Below, in pieces: positions 45,886 through 57,645 of a DNA stretch of 64,000 bases. Source of the stretch: Uloborus plumipes (taxonomy: Eukaryota > Arthropoda > Arachnida > Araneae > Uloboridae). The stretch covers positions 103,551 through 167,550 of the forward strand of contig JAXGGA010001139.1 of NCBI GenBank assembly GCA_038373865.1, written 5' to 3'. The stretch's first letter is position 1. Each line of letters starts with the position of its first letter. A program made the position numbers and the translations under genes. The notes under the pieces were generated by a model. It saw only the letters and a program-made list of their open reading frames with translations. It had not been told where the DNA came from and ran no database searches.

Positions 45886-48800
45886 TTTTTCTACTACCAA
45901 TTTTTCCACCACTGCTTTTTCTTTCTTACACAATTCCAAGTTTAGAAATAATAAGTAATTTTTTTCTGAGACAAGATTTTTTTTTCCTTTTCGTAGTTTT
46001 TACAACATAATTTCAATATTTTATTAAATTTCTTAGAACCAATTTTCATATAATTGTTAATAATATTATTAACAGATTGTTAGTTATGTTAATGAGACAT
46101 AAAAACTATTTAAAAAAGGGGGGGGGGGTCTATAGTGAGCACTCCAATCTAGGAGTACTTTTAATTCATATTTTTTAAAAATAAGTTATATATTTAACCC
46201 TATACATTTTTTTTATTTTATTTTTATTCATTCTGTTTTATTTATTTTATTTTATTCATTCTATTTTTGATTTTATATATATAATTGATTTTTTAACAAA
46301 AATATCTTTTTTAACAAAGATTTAAAGCAGAGGGGGAGGGAGGTGTTAAATAGTGTTCTATGAAACAGAACAACTGTAAAAACGTCACGAAGAGTTGAAT
46401 TTTGCTGGTTTTATGCCTTAACAAGATTTATCCTAGGAACCACGTCATAAAAAAGACCCTTTTAGATTTCATGGTTTTCTCCTTATAACGAAGTTTTTAC
46501 GACCACTTGCAATACCCTGTTTATTTCCCCGAAAGTAATCTGACAAATGTATTCGAAGCATTTAATTCGCCCTCCGAAAGTGCTGTCAGCTGCATTAATG
46601 ATGCGAATAGAATAACGTGTGTTCCTAGCTTCTACCGAGAGTATTCTATTAAGCTTCTCGTTTGAAGCAGGAAATCCTATGAGTAGGAAGCGAGGCTTTA
46701 CTGCTGCATTGATGCCTCTAAACATGGCTTCTTAAGAGGGTGGCGCTAGGCGGTTACTTTGCGTTTCGTTGTTTAAAATAATAGAAATTAAGTTTTTTAT
46801 GTGCAGATTTTTTTTAATTATTATGTAAGGGAATATTTCAGGTAGTTAAGATGGCATGAAACAAAATACTATTTTATACAACTTAAAACAACTTTGAAAA
46901 AAAACCAGAGAAAACAATACCTTGAGTTTTTTTGGACATTCTAATTTTACCAAACTACAGTTCGAATGTTACTGAATGATAAAATAAAGTTTACATGTAT
47001 GCATACCTACATGTGGTGAGGAGAAAAAAAATTTAGTTTTAAATTGAGTTTAAAAAAAATAAAAATTAAATTAAAAAAAAAAAAAAACGGGATGTCAATT
47101 CAAATTTTCTGAATTCTCTTCTAACATTTTTTACTCCAAATAAATTTTTGAATGACACAGTATTTTCCCGCAATCACCCATTGGAACAATCCCTGCTTGA
47201 TAAATGAAAAATGTCTTTCATACTATTTTCAATTTTATTTGCTCATTTTTCAAATTCGTGTCAATTGCGCTTGCAATGATGATTTCGTGTTCCCTCCACC
47301 CCTTCCTTTTTTTCTAAAAAAATGTGGGCTTCTAACGTCGTGTAGCCCCTCTTTCACTTTCTAGCAGAGAGTGGTTTTTAAGTCATAAACTATATATGAA
47401 CTAACGTATTAGGATTGGTAATCTATGTTAAACAAACAAAACCGTTCAAAGCGGCAGCTAGATCAAAGTTTCAGTTAAATATTCAATCGTTCTGGCGATT
47501 ATTCTGCAATGAAGGAATACTAGATCCAGGAACTAAACATTAATTCTAAATTTTAAACCACATAATGCATTTAATTGCAACAAATATGATAAATATGCCC
47601 TTGTCTGAACTTCATAACTTAATTTGTAAAGTCAAACTACCATTCCAAATAATACACCATCAAAGTTTTGCTAGATTTATATTGCACTGGCTGCGTTGTC
47701 GAATGCCATTATCAAATACCAATAAAACATACCCCCCCCCCCCCAAAAAAAAAAAAGAAAAATAAATAAGTTTTTCAAAGTCATTGATTTGTAACATAGA
47801 GACACAAAATCATTAAAAACAGTTTTTTTAATTAAAAAAAAATAGTTTAAGCAAGCGTTCAACTAAAAAAATTCCTGCAAAATGAAATAACTGAGAATAC
47901 TTTAGTTAGTTCATTTTAAGTGACCTTGTACCATATCCTGTTATATCCTAAGAACTACCCTACACCCTTTAAGTTTCATAGTTTTCTGTCATAACGAAGT
48001 TTTTGCACCTACTTGAAATACCATGTTTGTTTTACTAGAAAGTAATCTGACAATATCCTATTCTGTTTATAGAAGAAAAGTGTGAAATTAATTTCATTCA
48101 GTTAAAACATACTTACAAAAAACATCATATCAACGCGCTGCCTTTTATATTCACCAAACGTGAAAAATAATGATGAAAAAAATTTGAAAAATGCTTTGCA
48201 CTCTGATTCATTTCTGGAGCAGCTCGTGACAAACAGATTATTCCATCTGAGTAAGTACGGATTACAGATAAAGCTATTTGGCAAAGATTTCAAGAGAGCG
48301 CTAGAAATAAAAACATGGCTTGTATATTCAGGTGTTAAAATTGATCTGGTATGAATTAATGAACTATTATCCACTACTATTGCAAAAATATATCAGGAAT
48401 CAGTAGAAATTGATTTATTCGGCATACTTCTGTAATACATCCGACTTTGTAAAACTAAACACTATCGCAATCTTATTTAAAACAAATTTTTAACAAGATG
48501 GTGCATATATAACCACCCAAAGGCGGCAACAAGAGTTAACTTTTTCCTTCCTCCAAAAAGCAGTAGCTAATCTTGCAATTGTCATAAGTATAATGGCGTG
48601 CGCTTTATTCAGTATCTTATTCATTTTGTCGTGACCTTCATACCAATTACAGTGGAGTTGAGAAATAAAGATTTTTCGCCTACTTTTCTCTTGAATATTT
48701 TGAAAAACATGGAAGAAGATTTAACATATTCTGAAAGTCTTTTTTAAGTACAATAATTTAATAAAGCGGAAAAAAAAAAAAAAAAACAATTTGAGAGTTG

Positions 48801-49585
48801 AACTGTAAACTGAAGAAATATCCGTTTGTATTTCCAAGGATTAAATTTCCTTACTCCTTTTTTTTTCTTACTATTATTTTTTTATTATTTTTATAACTTT
48901 TAAAGCAGAGTCTTTCTTTGTATGCCACCTTCATTCTTTGCACATAATAAAAAAGTAATTTGCTTCAGTTTTAAAAAGCGCATAAGACTACATTTATATG
49001 GTAAACGTACTCAGCTAAGTTTATTATAATTTAGAGCATTTTTTTTTTCGACCCCTCCCCCTATTCGCATTTCACTACATACAATAATTTCGTTTATTAT
49101 TAAGTTAAATGTATTAGTAGGTATTAATACACTTCGTTTGCGTTTTATTTTACTTTTTGAAAAAATCTCGCATATTTATTTTACTGACACGATAGAACTT
49201 TTTTTACACAATACCGATGTGATTGGCTCAAAATAATCTAACTCTTTAAATGTGAATTACCATTTGTAACTAAGAGATAAAATGCAATTTGTGGTGTTTC
49301 ACATTTTCATTAAAATCATTTGTGACTTTGTCAATGTATTCCAGCTTAACTAAGATGCACGTAAATAATACCACCAACCAGGTTCAAGCAGATACATTTG
49401 AAAGAGACTAACAATTCAGATAATACTGTCATTAAGGTGAATTTTAATTAAAGACGAAACTAAATATTTTTGTTTTTCATGTAAATAAAAGCCATTTATT
49501 GTCATAGTATTTTTTTTTTTTTAGAAAAGTATAGTTGCAAAAATGTTAAACATCTTTAGAATTGGGGCTGCAAGAAAATGCAAGA
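45886..49585. other. AT-rich stretch with a diverged direct repeat
   Basis: No gene is recognised. About 85 bp around ATAACGAAGTTTTT and GAAAGTAATCTGACAA at 46,465-46,550 recurs, diverged, at 47,965-48,055. An 80-codon minus-strand open frame overlaps the first copy (46,483-46,725), has no known motif and is not called. G-runs lie at about 46,121-46,130 and C-runs at 47,732-47,744. Confidence 0.4.
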
Positions 49586-49733
49586 TTACTACAAATGATT
49601 CATTCGTTTTGAAATAATATACATCTCAAATTATTGCACATACAAAAATGAAGAACGTATTAAAGTAACCACAAACTGGTCAAGGTGAGTAATTGTGTTA
49701 ATCAGGAGCTAATACGATTGCAATATTTAAAAA

Positions 49734-49928
49734 ATGGTGACGAAACAAGAGAAGCGGGGGTTTTTTGCGTGCAAATTATATCATGGTAACGTCCAGCGTC
49801 GTACTGGTAACATCCTGGTCCGTCATCACTTCTGCATGGATGCTGTACTTGAGTTCTTAACCAATTTTGGCTATGGTGATGGCCAAAAGCGTTACAGGGT
49901 CACTAATATGCCCTCAAAGTACTGCTAG
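49734..49928 (+). other. Unrecognised open frame within the 879-bp element
   Basis: A 64-codon frame starts ATGGTGACG and is rich in K/R/H. It contains CKLYHGNVQRR and FGYGDGQKRY. Its base composition is more GC-rich and codon-like than the surroundings. No family is recognised. Because it lies inside an inverted-repeat element it is most likely transposon cargo or remnant. Confidence 0.25.
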
Positions 49929-50087
49929 AACAGAAGAGCAGCACGCATATCGTACCACAATAACAGCACTACTTTTCTAGTGTTGTCAGTATTTAATAAA
50001 TACTGCTCTTGCATTACCACCTGGTTTACACAATTCTAAATTTCGATGAGTTTGCGGTTATTTTTCATATTTTACTTCATCGTTATG

Positions 50088-50290
50088 CCGATAGAGTGGT
50101 GTAGTGGTTAAGACGCTTGTCTCTCACGCCCAAAGGCAAGGGATCAAACCCGACTTCCGTTGGTGGATTTTCATTATGCGGCCCTCGAGTACTTGTTTGG
50201 CGAAAAATATCTCTTGGCAAAATTAAATTCCCAGTGCAGTTTCGCATCGAACAGAGCAGAGGTGCTTCCATCTAGTGGGGAAACCGGACG
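50088..50290 (+). mobile_element. tRNA-derived SINE head and body
   Basis: GAGTGGTGTAGTGGTTAAGACG resembles a tRNA 5' half with A box, and GGATCAAACCC (50,141-50,151) is a B-box variant about 40 nt downstream. The sequence after the tRNA-like part (TTCCGTTGGTGGATTTTC ...) is unlike a tRNA 3' half, so this is a SINE rather than a tRNA gene. No poly-A or flanking duplication was identified. Confidence 0.6.
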
Positions 50291-50746
50291 TCAAAATTCT
50301 CATGTCAATGGCATTCCGCCGACATGAAAGAATGTCAAGCAGCTAAACGCAGCCCCATTTGAAACAAGCAAACTTCGTACGTGCACGTTCTACGTGCCAA
50401 AACGTTGTACGTGCTGTTCTTTCGTAATTATAGAGTTTTGAAAATGAATGAATCATTTGTAGTAACCCTACACAATTAACTCAGCTGAGCTGCCACGACG
50501 CAGGATATTCGTACCTTTTTGAACACATTAATATGTTTAGAGTGTAAAATCGTGCATTTCGTTTTATGCTAATAAAAACATGCGGTATCATAAATTTGCG
50601 AGTTCAACGTGTAACTGCTTCCTTAATTTGAATGATAAACATTGTGTTTGTATTTCTGAAAACAAACGAAATCTTAAAAATATTCCTCAGAAATACAGTA
50701 TCGTCATGTTCATTTGGCTAAAGCAAGTCATTAATTCATAAGTAAA

Positions 50747-51176
<430 letters not shown>

Positions 51177-51446
51177 AATGTAGAGAAAATTACAACGTTA
51201 AGGAGGCAAAAATAAGCAGGGATACTGCAGACACGTGTTTCGGCGTTACAAGGAACGCCTTTTTCAATACAAAAAAAATTTTGTGCTTATAGATGCAGAT
51301 CAGCTTTTGTCGGATGTCGGTGCATCCATAAGCTCTTTTTTTTTTTTTTTTTGCTTTGAAAAATTCGTTCCTTGTAACGCCGAAACACGTGTCTGCTGTA
51401 TCCCTGCTTGTTTGTGCCTCCTTAACGCTGTAGTTTTCTCTACATT
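51177..51446. repeat. 270-bp foldback repeat with CACGTGTTTCGGCG arms
   Basis: The left arm (51,177-51,262) starts AATGTAGAGAAAA and contains GACACGTGTTTCGGCGTTAC. The right arm (51,366-51,446) is its near-perfect complement. The centre holds a T-run and a CTTATAGATGCA/TGCATCCATAAG partial dyad. The arms share the GTTTCG..ACGCC..TTTTTCA pattern with the foldback at 32,480-32,602. Confidence 0.85.
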
Positions 51447-52280
51447 GAGTATTTGGTAAAATATTTTCCACCAAATCCAATATGCAGCCTCTTTAAACTT
51501 ATTTGTAGCAAAGTATGTAAATTACATCATTTAATTTGTTTAGGATTATTAGTTTCAATTATGTTTTTTTTAAATACATAATTTTGCACTTAAAGTAAAC
51601 AAAAATGACAACAATTAAAAAAAGTGGTCTTTAATGACGTTTTTCCTAAAGCGACTGCAAGCGACTAAAGAATTTTAACAGTTCCGCTCTTTATCCAGAA
51701 GATTCTTAATCCCAAACACTTATTATATTTTTTTACCTGAATTTAAAAAAATGCTTTGTATGATAGGAATTGGTTTAAAAGTAAAAACAAAGATTTTAAT
51801 TTATTTACTTTTGATTTAAATATATCTGCAAACGATTATGTTTTAACGTGATATGATGAAAAGAAGTACATTTTCAATAAATACTCCTGGCATGTTACAG
51901 TAAAATTACTTTTGGATCATGGGAAGCAACGATCATGAAAGTTACAATTTTCATGTAAAACAATTTATGGTGATGTATAATTATGATGTAGTCTTTTAGT
52001 ACAATAAAGCACAAAGCTCCCAAAACCAGAACTTTGAAAGTTAGTTGAAAAATCATTAAAGTTCCTTTGTGCTCAAATAACTTCCTGTCTCTAAGAATAA
52101 GATCATCGGCTAATCTATTGCGGTTAGATTACTTGTCACACCTGCAAAACGGACATCTTCCTCTGCGCCTTTATTAAAATACATGAACACGCCTAATGCG
52201 TCTGTTCAAACGCGATTAGAAAATTTTATGCAGTTTTTTCATCCTCAACTTGAGGTTAATCTCTCGAAGCATATTATTTG
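51447..52280. other. Upstream region of the micro-exon gene
   Basis: AT-rich with no coding feature. It lies 5' of the promoter of the secreted-peptide gene. Confidence 0.35.
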
Positions 52281-52306
52281 CCAGAATATGTCGTCACGAC
52301 ATCTGG
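52281..52306. promoter_or_regulatory. 26-bp dyad upstream of TATA box
   Basis: A core of ATGTCGT-C-ACGACAT forms a perfect palindrome inside a wider CCAGA...TCTGG dyad. It ends about 30 bp before the TATA box, a position and symmetry that suggest a dimeric transcription factor site. Function is inferred. Confidence 0.5.
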
Positions 52307-52336
52307 ACGATCAGTGATGGTGTTGATATCTCAGAG

Positions 52337-52345
52337 TATATAAAA
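52337..52345 (+). promoter_or_regulatory. TATA box of the secreted micro-exon gene
   Basis: TATATAAAA followed by AGGGTCAG. A start of transcription would be expected about 25-32 bp downstream (about 52,367-52,375, around ACCATTCGAC), leaving a 5' leader of roughly 60 nt before the ATG at 52,435. Confidence 0.75.
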
Positions 52346-52434
52346 AGGGTCAGTTAACTGACACCTTACACCATTCGACACAACGCAGAGTTCCTTTCTG
52401 TAGATCAAAGTTGAGAAGAAGTAGTCTAGTCAAG

Positions 52435-52504
52435 ATGAGTATCTTTGCTTACATTTTCGCCCTTTTCATGGTTGTCCTCACCATCATGTCGTGTGCACCA
52501 CTTG
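52435..52504 (+). CDS. Secreted micro-exon peptide gene, exon 1 (signal peptide)
   Basis: The ATG in CAAGATGAG context opens a 23-codon exon encoding a classic signal sequence: short N-terminus, then a hydrophobic core (FAYIFALFMVVLTIM) and a small-residue region with SCAPL. The exon ends in phase 1 at a canonical donor, CTTG|GTAAGT. A TATA promoter stands about 90 bp upstream. The product enters the secretory pathway. Downstream exons at 54,944, 57,613 and 59,383 are 21, 33 and 27 nt, all phase 1-1, so any combination stays in frame. The encoded pro-region is short, acidic and alanine/threonine-rich. The mature part is not certain; possible terminal exons at 55,435 and 58,475 are listed separately. 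I do not recognise the family. Confidence 0.75.
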
Positions 52505-54943
52505 GTAAGTATTCTTTTAATTTAAAAGAGCTTGACTTTGCATTTTGTGAAAAACATTATCCTGTAAACATCTTCTAATCCACCCTGTAAAAGAAATGTA
52601 GTACTACTAGAATATATCTAGTAAATTGTACTTCCATAAAGGTTTTTACGTTAACAAAATACCTGCTGTTGTACTAGAAAATTGCTAGTAAACTAGTATT
52701 ATATAAAGTTTTCTAGTAACAGTACAGCTTATTATATGGAATACACTGCCAGCTCAGCCATATTATCAAGATATTGCAGTTCTTGTTGTTGTCTTGTGCC
52801 AGCCAAGTTGGGGTGCGCTGCTTCACTTTTGCAACTGTACCATAATTTGGTGTAAAGTCCGACTTCCACAGTACAAGCATGCCATAGGTAGCCTTTTATA
52901 GGGTAGGCAAGCTTTCACTGCACAAGAACACATTCACACAAAGAAAGGACAGGAGAGAGAAATCACACATATGCCCAGGCCGGGATTCGAACCCAGGACC
53001 ACACCATCCGCGGCAGACTGCTCTAACCACTAGACAAGGTGGTCGGCGGATATTGCAGTTTCATCATCTTTAGGAATCATCAGTTTAGTTTGAACAGTAA
53101 CTGGCGGGAGGCAGAAATCCTGTTATAAAAGCTGAGAGTGCCTAACAAACTGGTAGTTAAAGTCAAAAAACCAGGGTTATGGGTGGTATCTTACTATTTA
53201 GTACTGTTTATTCTTCAATACCACTCTCAGGTTTACTTTAAAAATTATTTGTATCGGTACTAGAAAACTTTATGGAATCGCAGTTTCCTAGAGGTTTTTT
53301 AGTAGCATTACAGCTTTTTTCTACAGTGTTGTTACTATACTCATTTTTTTAAGTATCATAGTAACTACCCAGTTTCTTCTTTATTAATGGTATACATGAA
53401 GGGACTGAATAGTTAATCTAAAAGCTTACGTAATCGCAGTTTCCTACAGATCGTCTTATATACACTACCCTTTTTTTAGTGCAATGAATTTGCACAACTT
53501 GACTTTATTTATCGAGGCAATACGTATTAAGCCTTTTAATTCTAGAATGATCATCTGAATCTAAAAGTCCGCTTACTAATCTAGTATCCTCCCTCTTACT
53601 CTTTCATATTATAGAATATCTTTATTTGAAAAGGAGTCTGAAACTGAACAGCATGCTTGAAATATCAATATTTTGGCACGAAAATATAACTAATCATAGT
53701 GTGCATGATCATAATATGAAGTACAGAATCTTGAATAGAGCTATTATACGCTGAATCGAATAAAAGTAGGAAATCTCAAGTACTGTAAAAACCTCGACTA
53801 CGCAAAATCTTACAGTACCTACCTACAAACTTATCTAACAATGGTTTTTAATAAAAAACGTTTTGTGAATATTGGTATAAAAATTATTTTTAAATCGCAA
53901 AATATAATAAGATGTCCGTATAAATCTACATTAATACATAAATATATTGAATAATACTATTTTTCAATTATTTCAGTAGTTTTTCCTTTTATTAACAAAC
54001 GTTTACAGAAAAATAAAATAGTTTACTGATTAAAATTCGTTTAGGCACAATTTTCAAACTAAGAAAACAAAAATATCAAAATTTACGATTTATGATGACT
54101 CCAGGTTTTATTTACAAAATATTCTAAACTACAATATCAAACTTTCCTTTTATTACTGCCTAAAAATGTTGTATATTCAATCAATATTTACTTTTTAAAA
54201 TCTTGACTAACTGCTTGAAAGACGACGTTTTCAAAATAGCGTAAAATTTCTTCAGATACTATGTATATTTTATGTTTGAAGAAGTTATCAAGAACTGAAA
54301 CTAAAACAGTGAACCAAAGTATAAACAGTAGGAGAGTTTGGGACAAAGTGAAATATTTAAGGCAACTTATTTTTTTTTTCCTCAAAATGAACAGATTGAA
54401 AAGCTGTTTTGGAAATTACATGGTAGGTCACAATTAATAATCATCTAGCTACAAGCATAAAGTTTATCATTCTATAATAACACAAACAATTTTCGACATA
54501 CTACAAAACCTTACATTGTAGATAAGAGCAATCATCAATACTCATTTCATCAATTCATCATTTGGCTACAAAACCTTACAGTATGACTCACTGTTTGAAA
54601 ATTACTCGCATTGCTCTGAACTTCATATCATTTGCTTTGAACTTATTTTAAGCATAAATAAGTTCAAAGTTTTATAAATGAATATAATTTTTCCCTGTAT
54701 TACATAGTTAAAAAATTACAGATCAGATTGACGCAAAAATAGAATAAATACTTTATCATTTTATTTTGTTCGCTATTTCTATTTCACTTTGCCGCACATT
54801 CCCCTACATTGGTTTACACGCAAATCCTTAACTGCTATGAAAGAAAAAACAAACAGAAACATTTTCCTATTTAAAAAATATGCTATGAATTACGCTTTTT
54901 GTACAAATCAATGAATACTAACTTATTTTTTTCCTTCTTTTAG
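52505..54943 (+). other. Intron 1 of the micro-exon gene
   Basis: Phase-1 intron. It contains a SINE (52,782-53,048) and, on both sides of it, degenerate CTAGTA/GTACTAGAAAA-rich sequence (52,600-52,740 and 53,100-53,340) that looks like an older repeat. Confidence 0.6.
52782..53048 (-). mobile_element. tRNA-derived SINE with 12-bp target duplication
   Basis: On the minus strand a tRNA-like head contains CTAGTGGTTAGA (A box, 53,022-53,033) and GGGTTCGAATCCC (B box, 52,982-52,994). A tRNA-unrelated body and an ACAACAACAAG-type tail follow. The perfect duplication GATATTGCAGTT flanks it (52,770-52,781 and 53,049-53,060). It carries an internal pol III promoter. The body and the duplication show that it is a SINE, not a functional tRNA gene. 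Confidence 0.93.
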
Positions 54944-54964
54944 CCCTAGTTATGGCAGGTGATG
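54944..54964 (+). CDS. Micro-exon gene, exon 2 (21 nt)
   Basis: Acceptor CTTCTTTTAG and donor G|GTAAGT bound a 21-nt phase 1-1 exon. With the G carried from exon 1 it encodes A-L-V-M-A-G-D. Strong polypyrimidine tract and donor. Skipping it keeps the frame. Confidence 0.65.
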
Positions 54965-55434
54965 GTAAGTATATCAAGCACTTTTTGACAAATTTGAATA
55001 GTTTAATTTTTCAATATAACAAAAACCAATTAATATAACTACAAATATTATTTTTCCGCTCTTTCTATACTCTTAATTATAATTAATTGGCGAATTTAAT
55101 AAAGTTTCTTATTTATTTTTGAAATAGTTACGATAAATATATTCTTTTATTCAAATGCTTATAAAAACCTGCTTCCCATAAGATTTTCTTCATAGGAGTT
55201 TGCATTTAATACGTGAAAAATATATGCTTTATTTTATGTCTAAAATAAGCAAATTGGTAATTAGATTTCCTTTTCAGGTAAATTAAATTCTTCTTACTTC
55301 AATAAATAAATGAATGTTGCATTTTTTTTAATGCAAGCTTTAAATGCGTTTTTTTTAAATTATTTTGCTTTTGTTTAGTCCTTTGGCAATGTTCCACCTA
55401 GCAAACGGGAAACATTTGACCCGCTGGTGATCTA

Positions 55435-55605
55435 GTGAACCTACTGGAAAAAATTCAAGGAACCGGAAATCAATTTTCAACTATGCAATTAACTGAAGTA
55501 AAATTTATAAACGCAGAAGGAAATGCTACGATTAAAACGCACATAGATGCTATTCAAACCGAAATTAAAACCAAATTTCAGAGTTTTATATCTTGTTGCT
55601 TTTGA
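55435..55605 (+). CDS. Candidate terminal exon A of the micro-exon gene
   Basis: An open frame without its own start codon runs to TGA (55,603-55,605), and AATAAA follows at 55,621-55,626. It encodes about 56 residues: LLEKIQGTG, then mixed charged and amphipathic sequence (EVKFINAEG, THIDAIQTEIKTKF), ending ISCCF. An AG at 55,433-55,434 would admit it in phase 1 after exon 2, but that acceptor has a poor pyrimidine tract. A better acceptor (GTTTAG, about 55,379) is in the wrong frame, so a small frame change or a pseudo-exon is possible. The closeness of stop and AATAAA is the main argument. Confidence 0.3.
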   Translation: MNLLEKIQGTGNQFSTMQLTEVKFINAEGNATIKTHIDAIQTEIKTKFQSFISCCF

Positions 55606-56279
55606 TGCTGAAGCTTTTTGAATAAAGAATAATGTGTTCAACTTGAAATATTGCATTTTCCTTTGAATTAAAAATCAAGAGTTAGTTGTTCTTAATAACT
55701 CAATAATATACACAGAACAAGTCAAGGTTTTACGACGAAAACTTTAAGTCTGATGAAATTTCTTTAAGCTTGATAGTGTTGTGGTTGTCATCAGAGTCCC
55801 CTTTATATTTTCCATTGATAAAGTATTCAGCTTTTGGGTCTAGGTACTCATGTGAATATGCAATTTTTCAAATTCAGAAGCTTGTGTTTTTTAAAACATA
55901 TTATCATAAAAATATAGCACACCTTATTGGAATGATAACACAGTAACAAGGGAGCCATTAAAGTGATTCCACAACCCTGCAACCTAAAAGTGTTTCGAAA
56001 CCAATAAATTGTTCAAATGCTTTTTGGGACTCTGATTTCAGAAAAAATACTCGAAATATAAGCGAAAGATCTCTACTAAACCGAAGAGCCGATCTTCGGT
56101 TTTTGCGGCATGAAAAAGGAAACAAATAAACAATTTTCAAGTCTATAAATGTGTTCAAATGTATCAACTATAACAACATGCCTTAGCTTTTTAACCAGAT
56201 TTAGACGTTTCTGAGGAATTCTACAAAAAATCTCACTTTCTAAAGTAAAGTGAAAATTGTATATATTAGCACATGGTAC

Positions 56280-56454
56280 CAGGCCCGTCATTTAGGAAGG
56301 GGGGCAGGGGGGGTCAATTGCCCCCATCCCCTAACTTTGAGAAATCAATGTATTTACATATAAGCGGGCGTGGTTTTTGTTGCTTTCCGATGAAATTGCA
56401 TTGCGTTTTCACCCTTTGCCCCCCCCCCTGGAAAAACTTGAAATGAAGTCCCTG
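56280..56454. mobile_element. hAT-like MITE, second copy (175 bp)
   Basis: The ends CAGGCCCGTCATTTAGG and ..AAGTCCCTG are flanked by a perfect 8-bp duplication CATGGTAC (56,272-56,279 and 56,455-56,462). It is the reverse-orientation homologue of 2571-2750, including the ATGTATTTACATATAAG core. The octamer duplication identifies hAT-type integration. Confidence 0.88.
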
Positions 56455-57612
56455 CATGGTACCTCTTTCTCGAGCTTCCAGAAAGATAGAACATGATTTC
56501 ATACCACACTTTTCTCAAGATAGTGACTTAGTTTGCCATAGCAATAGCCTAAGATTGCTTGAGAACTTTACATACAGTATATGACGTGAGCGAGCAATCT
56601 TTCTATTGTCTCCTCAAAAAGAAAGCTCACAGCAGTGATTGTACGCGATGCCACCAAGTATGTATCAAATTCATTAGGACATGCACTGTACCAGAAATGA
56701 TCTTACTAGCATATAACTTTCTCTCTTACCAATTTGGTCTTAATATTAGCGGTTAATATAATGCTCCTATCCCCTTCTAATGAAAATAATGTCTTTTAAA
56801 CTGAGGGGAAAAATCAAGGGTTATGTTACTACAAATATTGACACTTGTACATTGTACCTTTTTTAGGGGAGTTAAACGAGAGCAAAGTATTCGGATTCAT
56901 GGGATTATTTAACAGTGGAGACAGTGATAATTTCTTGGCATTCATATGGAGCAAATTGCTACTGAATCAAGCCGATTGCTGTGATAAACCTATGATAGGA
57001 TTATGTGATCAGTATATCGAAGTTTTGTTTTTTTTCCACTTATTGTAATTGTTAGGAAGGGGGGAGGGGAGAGCACATAGGCCGACAGATCAACAGGGCA
57101 GAGCAGACACACATTTATGTAGCTCAGTACCTTACTCTTCGCTTTAATTTTCATATTTTTCCACTTATTTAATTTGACTTTATTTTATTCGTAACAATAT
57201 TATTACAGTTACATTTTATGTCTTTTTTCATTTATTTATAATTTATTTTCGCTTTCACTAGAAATTTAGCTAATATAAAACGCATTTAGTATCTTAATAA
57301 TATTACTGTACTTACATGATACAAGTTTGGTCATTACAAAAATAATGGCCTGAATATAATACTACATGCGAAGAATTTTCAAAAATGTAACGCATTTTGC
57401 GAGGAAAATAAAAGGAAGTAAAAACAGAAAAATTAGTCCGCGTTTCTTGAGCAGTAAAGAATAAGGGGAAGAAAGGGGGTAATATATTTGGAAAACTAAA
57501 AGCAATGCCCTCTTTAAGAATTATATATTTTACTTATTTGCAATACCGTTTTATTGATTTTTTATTTTTTTTTCTCACGTTTTAAATTACAAATACATTG
57601 TTTTCATTTTAG
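56455..57612 (+). other. Intron of the micro-exon gene with unexplained open frames
   Basis: Apart from the MITE, this holds a 65-codon frame (56,559-56,756) with a cysteine cluster (SDCTRCHQVC) and a 59-codon stretch after an AG acceptor at about 56,862. The latter reads SGDSDNFLAF and NQADCCDKP, and is partly repeated at 58,640-58,760. None has a convincing terminal structure. Confidence 0.35.
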
Positions 57613-57645
57613 ACACATCCACTGCTGCTGCAGCTACTGCTGCCG
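57613..57645 (+). CDS. Micro-exon gene, exon 3 (33 nt)
   Basis: Acceptor TTTCATTTTAG and donor G|GTAAGT bound a 33-nt phase 1-1 exon. It encodes D-T-S-T followed by A-A-A-A-T-A-A: a low-complexity Ala/Thr segment suited to O-glycosylation or a pro-region. Confidence 0.65.

Larger units (their letters stand above)
49586..50464. mobile_element. 879-bp TIR element with internal SINE head
   Basis: The sequence TTACTACAAATGATTCATTC at 49,586 is exactly inverted at the right edge (complement ending 50,464). Identity is about 21 bp, with further partial pairing. No clear target duplication is seen. The interior holds a 64-codon unknown open frame and a tRNA-like SINE head. Confidence 0.6.

Noticed and set aside
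46483..46725. 80-codon minus-strand frame (MFRGINAAVK)
   Set aside because: Overlaps a diverged direct repeat; no family recognised and no gene context, so it was left as part of the repeat note.
52970..53045. Possible functional tRNA gene (A and B boxes)
   Set aside because: It is followed by a long tRNA-unrelated body and flanked by a 12-bp target duplication, so it is a SINE.
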